From the NCBI GenBank assembly GCA_002731395.1, contig PCBQ01000061.1, forward strand, positions 1 through 9,745: a stretch of 9,745 nt of DNA, given 5' to 3'. The DNA comes from Methanobacteriota archaeon (lineage in GTDB: Archaea; Thermoplasmatota; Poseidoniia; Poseidoniales; Poseidoniaceae). Position 1 is the stretch's first letter. Each line of letters starts with the position of its first letter. The notes beneath the pieces were generated by a model. The model saw nothing but the letters and a program-made list of their open reading frames with translations, had not been told where the DNA came from and did not search any database. Shown here piece by piece: positions 5,811-9,745 of this stretch. The position numbers were made by a program, and so were the translations under genes.

Positions 5811-6380
5811 ATGGTCGGATTGGTTTTGCTCGCAGGCGGGCAGAGCCGGCGAATGGGCCAGGATAAAGCGCGAATGGCTGGGGGCATTCGAAGGATCTTG
5901 AGTGAAGCCAAATCTGCCGGCCTGACCCCCCGTGTTGTGCTCGCAGGGCCCCAACCACGTGGCGAAGAACTCGAACGGGAAGGGTGGACCATCGATGCGG
6001 ACGTGGTGTTGGACGACCCCGAGCACGCCACGTGCCTGCACGACGTGCTCGTGCACGTGTTCGACGGCGAGCTCCCTGCGGTGGTGCTGACACCATGCGA
6101 CGCGGTGTCCATCGATCAGAGCGTGTTCGCCGAGTTGGCGGTTATGCCCGTAGGCGTTCCTTTGGATCAGGCTGGCCGACGTCAAGTGCTCTTCAGTCGC
6201 CTTCCGGAAGGATGGGTGGCTGTGCCAAATGCCGAACAACGCGTTGAGGCGTTGTTCGATGGGTTTGCAGCACACCTTATCGGCCCTGCCGCGGCTCATC
6301 TACAGACGGTCAATACGCCCGAAGAATTCCGTGCTGTGCACTCAGTGCAACACGGGAGCATCGAACGAGATGCTCCCTGA
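5811..6380 (+). CDS. MobA-like nucleotidyltransferase (NTP_transferase_3)
   Basis: The 189-residue product has the nucleotidyltransferase signature at its N-terminus: LVLLAGGQSRRMGQDKA (residues 4-20), with the Gly-rich loop, Arg-Met-Gly and Lys19 that bind the NTP. A second motif, LTPCDAVSID (93-102), holds the metal-binding Asp97 at the end of a beta strand. VNTPEEF (167-173) matches the C-terminal NTPE motif of MobA proteins. MobA attaches GMP to molybdopterin in the cytoplasm; length is close to E. coli MobA (about 194). Two points argue for caution. The usual DMPF after the metal Asp is replaced by DAVSI, and no other molybdenum-cofactor gene is in the window, so another sugar- or cofactor-nucleotide substrate is possible. 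It is the last gene of the plus-strand cluster. Its final 39 bases overlap the end of convergent purN. Confidence 0.85.
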   Translation: MVGLVLLAGGQSRRMGQDKARMAGGIRRILSEAKSAGLTPRVVLAGPQPRGEELEREGWTIDADVVLDDPEHATCLHDVLVHVFDGELPAVVLTPCDAVSIDQSVFAELAVMPVGVPLDQAGRRQVLFSRLPEGWVAVPNAEQRVEALFDGFAAHLIGPAAAHLQTVNTPEEFRAVHSVQHGSIERDAP

Positions 6381-6983
6381 AGCCAGCGCGTCGAGCACCC
6401 GCGGATACAAGCGGTGCTCTTCGGCTTTCACGCGTTCCGCCAAGGTAGCGATGTCATCCCCATGATGCACAGGGACGGCGGCCTGTGCGATGATTGGGCC
6501 GGTGTCCATACCAGCGTCAACAAAGTGGACCGTGCACCCGCTTTCAGTGGCCCCCGCCGCAAGGACGTCTTGGTGCGCGTGTGCGCCAGGGAAATCAGGA
6601 AGCAGTGATGGGTGAATGTTGACCAAGCGGCCTTTCCAACGCCCGACAAAGGCTGCCGTCAACAGCCTCATCCAACCGGACAGAACGACGGCTTCAACCT
6701 CATATGATTCGAGCTTGGCTTGAATCAAGTCCTCATGGGCCGCCCGCCGGGCCACCCTGTCGTCCACGTTTGGCAAAGGAACGACCTCCACGATGCAGCC
6801 AAGCGCCGTTGCGCGTTGAATGACGCCGGCGTTTGCTTTGTCCGTCACGACCACAACGGTGGTGTGAAGCGCCGTCTCAGCACCGTGTTGGTAGCGCACG
6901 AGGGCCTCCATCCCGGAGCCAGATCCTGAGGCCAACACCGCAAGGCGCAGGGGTGCCCCTGGTGTTGCGACGCGGAGGGGCAT
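6342..6983 (-). CDS. purN: Phosphoribosylglycinamide formyltransferase (PurN)
   Basis: PurN transfers a formyl group from 10-formyl-tetrahydrofolate to GAR in the third step of purine synthesis. This 213-residue protein has the full formyltransferase core: beta strand plus phosphate loop LAVLASGSGSGMEAL (14-28), VVVVTDKANAGV (43-54), VVLSGWMRLL (99-108), the catalytic block VNIHPSLLPDFPGAHAH (121-137) with Asn122 and His124, and VHFVDAGMDTGPII (152-165) with the catalytic Asp160. The first loop has Gly24 where E. coli has Asn13 (GNGSNLQ). Backbone amides contact the phosphate there and related changes are common, so activity should be kept. It has an extra ten or so N-terminal residues and no Shine-Dalgarno before the ATG at 6983, so the start is less certain than the identity. 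It is divergent from the DUF454 gene and overlaps the MobA-like gene tail to tail by 39 bases. Confidence 0.95.
   Translation of the reverse strand: MPLRVATPGAPLRLAVLASGSGSGMEALVRYQHGAETALHTTVVVVTDKANAGVIQRATALGCIVEVVPLPNVDDRVARRAAHEDLIQAKLESYEVEAVVLSGWMRLLTAAFVGRWKGRLVNIHPSLLPDFPGAHAHQDVLAAGATESGCTVHFVDAGMDTGPIIAQAAVPVHHGDDIATLAERVKAEEHRLYPRVLDALASGSISFDAPVLH
6354..6377. terminator. Perfect 9-bp hairpin inside the mobA-like/purN coding overlap
   Basis: GGGAGCATC (6354-6362) and GATGCTCCC (6369-6377) are perfect inverted copies separated by 6 bases. The right arm abuts the TGA of the MobA-like gene (6378-6380) and the left arm begins 10 bases after the end of the purN stop triplet. Both mRNAs would therefore carry the same stem at their 3' ends. 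There is no T-run after it on either strand. It may mark 3' ends or block read-through between convergent genes; that role is inferred from position. Confidence 0.45.
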
Positions 6984-7032
6984 GGTGTGGGCACGTTTGC
7001 TCGAATCATGAGCGCTTCGGCCGCGGACACCC

Positions 7033-7037
7033 TTTTT
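7033..7037 (+). promoter_or_regulatory. T-run at TATA distance from the DUF454 start
   Basis: TTTTT is the only AT-rich run in the 78-base gap between purN and the DUF454 gene. Its centre is 27 bases before the ATG at 7062, the spacing expected for a leaderless archaeal transcript. The match to a TATA consensus is poor. Confidence 0.2.
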
Positions 7038-7061
7038 GCCAAGGGCCGCGGCGTTTGACCC

Positions 7062-7562
7062 ATGACGGCTGCCTCTGCGAGGTTGTCTTCGGTCGACGAG
7101 GTCATGGCGACCTATGCCATCACTTCAAGCCCCATCAAACGGGTGATTTTCATCTCGCTCGGCCTCCTGTTCATCCTCTTCGCTGTCGTTGGCATCTGGG
7201 TGCCTGGCTGGCCCACCGTATCGTGGGCTGTACCGGCTGCCTTCTTTTTCTCCATGTCCAGTCCCAGCCTGTTCCGCTGGACCTTGGAGAACCGGTGGTT
7301 CGGTTCGGCCATCTTCGAGTATTACGCCACGGGAAAAACGGTACCAAAGCACGCGAAGTACGGCATTGCTGCCTTCATCACAGCGTCCACGCTTCTGTCG
7401 ACCTACGGTGTATGGGAGGTGTCTGTTCGCGGCAATGGGGTCTTGCTTCAACCGTCAACCTGGACCGGATCCGATCCTGGTTTTGGCCCGGCCACGGTGC
7501 TTGTGACCGGCCTCATTGGCGTATGGTTCATCCTCGCTCGCGTTCAAACACGCACCTCGTGA
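7062..7562 (+). CDS. DUF454/YbaN-type inner membrane protein (166 aa)
   Basis: The sequence follows the DUF454 pattern: a first membrane helix (about residues 27-44), a Gly-x-x-x-Pro-x-x-Pro-Thr turn (GIWVPGWPT, 44-52), a second hydrophobic segment (53-64), then the signature SSPSLFRWTLENRWFGSAI (66-84) followed by a basic stretch (TVPKHAKYGIAA). Two further membrane helices are likely at about 101-118 and 143-160. Family members are small inner-membrane proteins whose function is not established. The common LPLLPTTPF form of the turn is changed here to VPGWPTVSW. The start is uncertain: ATG at 7062 has a T-run 27 bases upstream and no Shine-Dalgarno, while in-frame ATG at 7104 (residue 15) lies closer to the first membrane helix but its GAGGT is too near. 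It is divergent from purN and convergent with purH. Confidence 0.85.
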   Translation: MTAASARLSSVDEVMATYAITSSPIKRVIFISLGLLFILFAVVGIWVPGWPTVSWAVPAAFFFSMSSPSLFRWTLENRWFGSAIFEYYATGKTVPKHAKYGIAAFITASTLLSTYGVWEVSVRGNGVLLQPSTWTGSDPGFGPATVLVTGLIGVWFILARVQTRTS

Positions 7563-7598
7563 TCAATCCTCATACCCCATGCCGACGTCTTCGAGGTG

Positions 7599-7621
7599 AC
7601 CCATGTTCGTCTGGTATGGGT
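7599..7621. terminator. Short hairpin in the DUF454/purH convergent gap
   Basis: ACCCAT (7599-7604) can pair with ATGGGT (7616-7621) around an 11-base loop, with G-U pairs possible inside. In the same 88-base gap CACCTCG (7553-7559) and CGAGGTG (7592-7598) are also inverted copies. Either could mark 3' ends of the two convergent genes. The stems are short and no T-run is present, so support is weak. Confidence 0.2.
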
Positions 7622-7650
7622 GAGATGTTTGGCCCTTGGCTTGAGCCTGT

Positions 7651-9315
7651 TCAATGACGGAACAGCCTACGACCGGTGAACACCATCGCTACGCCCAAGG
7701 TGTCGGCGGCTGCAATGACCTCGTTGTCACGGATGGAACCTCCCGGTTGGACAATCAGACGAGCCCCTGCTTCTGCGGCCTGTTCGACACCGTCTGGGAA
7801 GGGAAAGAAGGCATCAGAGGCGAGCACACAGTCCCGAGCCCGCTCGCCAGCACGGCGGCTGGCGATGCGAACGGCTTCCACGCGGCTTGTTTGGCCAGGG
7901 CCTATTCCGACGGTAGCTAAACCCTGAACCATCACAATGGCGTTTGATTTGACCTGTTCACAAACCCTCGCTGCAAAGCGCATCGAGGCTGCATCCGTAG
8001 CGTCCATTTGACGGGAGGTGACCGTGGAAAGGTCGCTGAGGTCAAGACGCGGCGGCTCCTCGGTCTGCATCAGCCAACCGCCCTCAATGGGCTTGCGGAC
8101 CAAGGTTCGCTCAAGCGGAGCAAGCCGATCGCCTGGGGAAGCGAGGGTCAAGAGACGGCGGTTGCTCTTGGAGCGAAGGTGCGCACGGGCATCCTCATGG
8201 TATGCTGGAGCCATGATGACTTCGACAAAAAGGTCGCCAATGGCTTCCGCCGTGGACAGCGTCACGGGGGTGTTGAAGGCGATGATTGAGCCGAAGGCAG
8301 ACTCTGGGTCGGAAGCCAGCGCGTGCGAGAATGCTTCATCCTGTGTTGCACCAAGCGCTGCACCGCACGGGTTGGCGTGCTTTACGATGACACACGCGTG
8401 CGGGGCCTCCGGCCATTCTTCGGTGGACAGCGAACGGCAAAGACGGAGGCATGCGTCGGCGTCGGCGTAGTTGTTGTAGGACATCGCTTTGCCGCCCTCG
8501 ACTTGAGCTCCGACCAAAGTCGAAGCATCACCTTCGCAAGCAGCATCAACAAACAAAGCGGCTGCTTGATGCGCATTTTCACCGTATCGAAGAGGCTTGT
8601 TTTGAGTTGCAGCCACGCGAATGACCGCTGGCAAACGTGCGGCTTGATCCTCAACATCCTCCACAGACTCTGGCGCTCCAACCCAACGCTCGTGGAGGGT
8701 TCGAGCGATGGCCGTGTCGTAGCCTGATGTTTGCTGGAAGGCTTCCAACGCCAAGGCCTGACGCAACTCCAGTCCAACCGCTTCAGGCGACGGTGCGGAC
8801 CTCAGAGCTTCGAGGACGCCCGTGTAGCGTTCCGGGCGCACAACGATCAGGACGTTACGGTGGTTCTTGGCCGAGGCCCGCACGAGGGTGGGGCCACCGA
8901 TGTCGATCATCTCGAGCAGCTCAGACTCCGCAAGCGGTGGATCCTTTGATGCCGCTTCTGCGAAGGGATAGAGGTTGACGGCCACCACCTGGATGGGGGG
9001 ATAACCGAGTTCCTTGAGGTGGGCGGCATCGTCTTCGCGCTCTAAACGAGCAAGAAGGGGGCCGTGAATGGCTGGGTGAAGCGACTTGACACGCCCATCA
9101 AAGATCTCTGGGTGACCTGTGGCTTCGGACACGTCCGTCACCGTTAATCCGGCATCACGCAGTGTCCTCGCGGTGCCGCCGGTGGACAGGAGTTCGAAGC
9201 CCAAATCCGCGAGGCCTTGTGCGAAAGGGACGATGTCGCGCTTGTCCCATACGCTCAGCAGGGCGCGTGGCCGAACGGGCTCATGTTGCATGGCGTGACC
9301 CGTTTTAGTGAGCAT
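7651..9315 (-). CDS. purH: Bifunctional AICAR formyltransferase/IMP cyclohydrolase (PurH)
   Basis: PurH carries out the last two steps to IMP: formylation of AICAR from 10-formyl-tetrahydrofolate, then ring closure. The 554-residue length is normal. The N-terminal IMP cyclohydrolase domain (about 15-200) shows LLSVWDKRDIVPFA (19-32), LLSTGGTARTL (42-52), GRVKSLHPAIHG (74-85), VNLYPF (113-118) and IDIGGPTLVRASAKN (137-151). The transformylase domain (about 201-554) shows LRYGENAHQ (242-250), MSYNNYADADA (278-288), VIVKHANPCGAA (309-320) with catalytic Lys312/His313, DPESAFGSIIAFN (336-348), VKSNAI (455-460), GIGPGQTSRVEA (470-481) and QPGGSIRD (523-530). The C-terminus reads TGRRLFRH where the common form is RHFRH. 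Met1 and Met9 are both possible starts; neither has a clear Shine-Dalgarno, and Met9 is closer to the family's usual N-terminus. It lies 25 bases after the thermosome gene on the same strand, so the two may be co-transcribed. Confidence 0.97.
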   Translation of the reverse strand: MLTKTGHAMQHEPVRPRALLSVWDKRDIVPFAQGLADLGFELLSTGGTARTLRDAGLTVTDVSEATGHPEIFDGRVKSLHPAIHGPLLARLEREDDAAHLKELGYPPIQVVAVNLYPFAEAASKDPPLAESELLEMIDIGGPTLVRASAKNHRNVLIVVRPERYTGVLEALRSAPSPEAVGLELRQALALEAFQQTSGYDTAIARTLHERWVGAPESVEDVEDQAARLPAVIRVAATQNKPLRYGENAHQAAALFVDAACEGDASTLVGAQVEGGKAMSYNNYADADACLRLCRSLSTEEWPEAPHACVIVKHANPCGAALGATQDEAFSHALASDPESAFGSIIAFNTPVTLSTAEAIGDLFVEVIMAPAYHEDARAHLRSKSNRRLLTLASPGDRLAPLERTLVRKPIEGGWLMQTEEPPRLDLSDLSTVTSRQMDATDAASMRFAARVCEQVKSNAIVMVQGLATVGIGPGQTSRVEAVRIASRRAGERARDCVLASDAFFPFPDGVEQAAEAGARLIVQPGGSIRDNEVIAAADTLGVAMVFTGRRLFRH

Positions 9316-9340
9316 CGGTAGACCGGTTATGAACGTGGCG

Positions 9341-9745
9341 TCAATCGCCCCGAGCCGAAATCACCTGATCGATTCGAAGCAGGCCGCACACGGCCTCCGT
9401 CGCCACCTCGATGGCGTGTTCAAGGGTCGCAGCATTCGCCCACGCGTGTTCGATGGCTCCGTTGATGCCGGCGACCGTCACGCCGTCGTTGCTTCGACCC
9501 GCACGGTGGGCGGCCCGCAGATCGAGCAGCACGTCGAGGCGGTTGGCTCCAGCGTTTTCGATGAGAGCGCCCGGTACGGCTTCAAGTGCGCGAGCGTAAG
9601 CTTCCATGGCCAACCTCTGGCGTCCAGTCGCGGCCTCTGCTGCTTCACGCACCGCTGAAGCGGCAGCAATGTGCAGGCTGCCTCCGCCTAGGAGCAAACG
9701 TCCTGATTGCATGGCCCCAATCACGGAGCGAAGCGCGTCGAAGAG
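9341..9745 (-). CDS. Group II chaperonin (thermosome) subunit, C-terminal fragment
   Basis: The 134 residues visible are the C-terminal equatorial domain of a thermosome/CCT-type subunit; the rest lies beyond the right edge. Family landmarks are the Asp-Ala-Leu helix at the edge (DALRSVIGAM), the Gly-Gly-Gly turn (LLLGGGSLHIAAA, fragment residues 17-29), GRQRLAMEAYARALEAVP (41-58), the LIENAG motif (61-66) and the end motif LLRIDQVIS (122-130). The complex folds proteins in the cytosol using ATP. This copy is divergent: the Glu that normally follows GGGA is replaced (GGGSLHI), the family's VIEP turn before the last helices is missing, and the chain stops four residues after the RID motif without the usual charged or Gly-Gly-Met tail. 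It could be a specialised paralogue. Identity as a chaperonin fragment is fairly secure; whether it is a working subunit cannot be judged here. Confidence 0.85.
   Translation of the reverse strand, partial: LFDALRSVIGAMQSGRLLLGGGSLHIAAASAVREAAEAATGRQRLAMEAYARALEAVPGALIENAGANRLDVLLDLRAAHRAGRSNDGVTVAGINGAIEHAWANAATLEHAIEVATEAVCGLLRIDQVISARGD

Noticed and set aside
7008..7058. A 16-codon frame directly before the DUF454 gene that could be an upstream leader peptide.
   Set aside because: It has no Shine-Dalgarno and would lie upstream of the more likely leaderless start; the length is within chance.
6833..7657. A 274-codon plus-strand frame crossing purN, the divergent gap and the DUF454 gene.
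   Set aside because: It conflicts with both supported genes, is rich in Cys, His, Arg and Trp and has no family resemblance.
1..9745. CRISPR arrays, insertion sequences, long direct repeats, integrase or toxin-antitoxin genes.
   Set aside because: No regularly spaced repeats, terminal inverted repeats with transposase, or typical defence or mobile-element motifs were seen on either strand.

Overview
The window looks like a piece of a G+C-rich archaeal chromosome. The two strongest lineage markers are an archaeal-type DnaG (Toprim protein with the archaeal N-terminal domain, not the bacterial zinc-finger primase) and the C-terminal end of a group II chaperonin (thermosome). These sit beside bacterial-style, folate-dependent purine genes (purN, purH). 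Dense gene packing, that mixture, and Shine-Dalgarno sites of the GAGGTGA type suggest a planktonic euryarchaeon such as Marine Group II/Poseidoniales (Thermoplasmatota). The lineage is inference; no 16S or ribosomal protein is present.

Layout, left to right. (1) At 1-224 on the minus strand is the N-terminus of a membrane-anchored coiled-coil protein that runs off the edge. (2) A 157-base divergent gap follows. (3) An 882-residue plus-strand protein of unknown function (382-3030) is built from degenerate helical repeats, an acidic Ser/Pro-rich linker and a separate C-terminal domain. (4) Tail to tail with it, only 5 bases away, is dnaG (4274-3036, minus). (5) A second divergent gap (4275-4451) leads into a tight plus-strand cluster of four genes: a TerB-like protein with an internal duplication, an all-helical protein coupled by a GTGA overlap, a 69-residue helical protein, and a MobA-like nucleotidyltransferase. 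(6) The mobA-like gene runs 39 bases into the end of convergent purN, and a perfect 9-bp inverted repeat lies inside that shared coding stretch. (7) A DUF454/YbaN-type membrane protein is divergent from purN. (8) Convergent to it is purH, and 25 bases upstream of purH on the same strand lies the end of a divergent thermosome subunit that enters from the right edge.

Together, purN and purH supply the two formyl-folate-dependent steps and the last step of IMP synthesis. DnaG and the thermosome belong to core archaeal information processing and protein folding. The 882-residue protein and the 4452-5806 small-gene cluster have no function I can assign, and are the best places to look for something new. 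No CRISPR array, insertion sequence, tRNA, rRNA or attachment site was seen. No gap between genes exceeds 300 bases.
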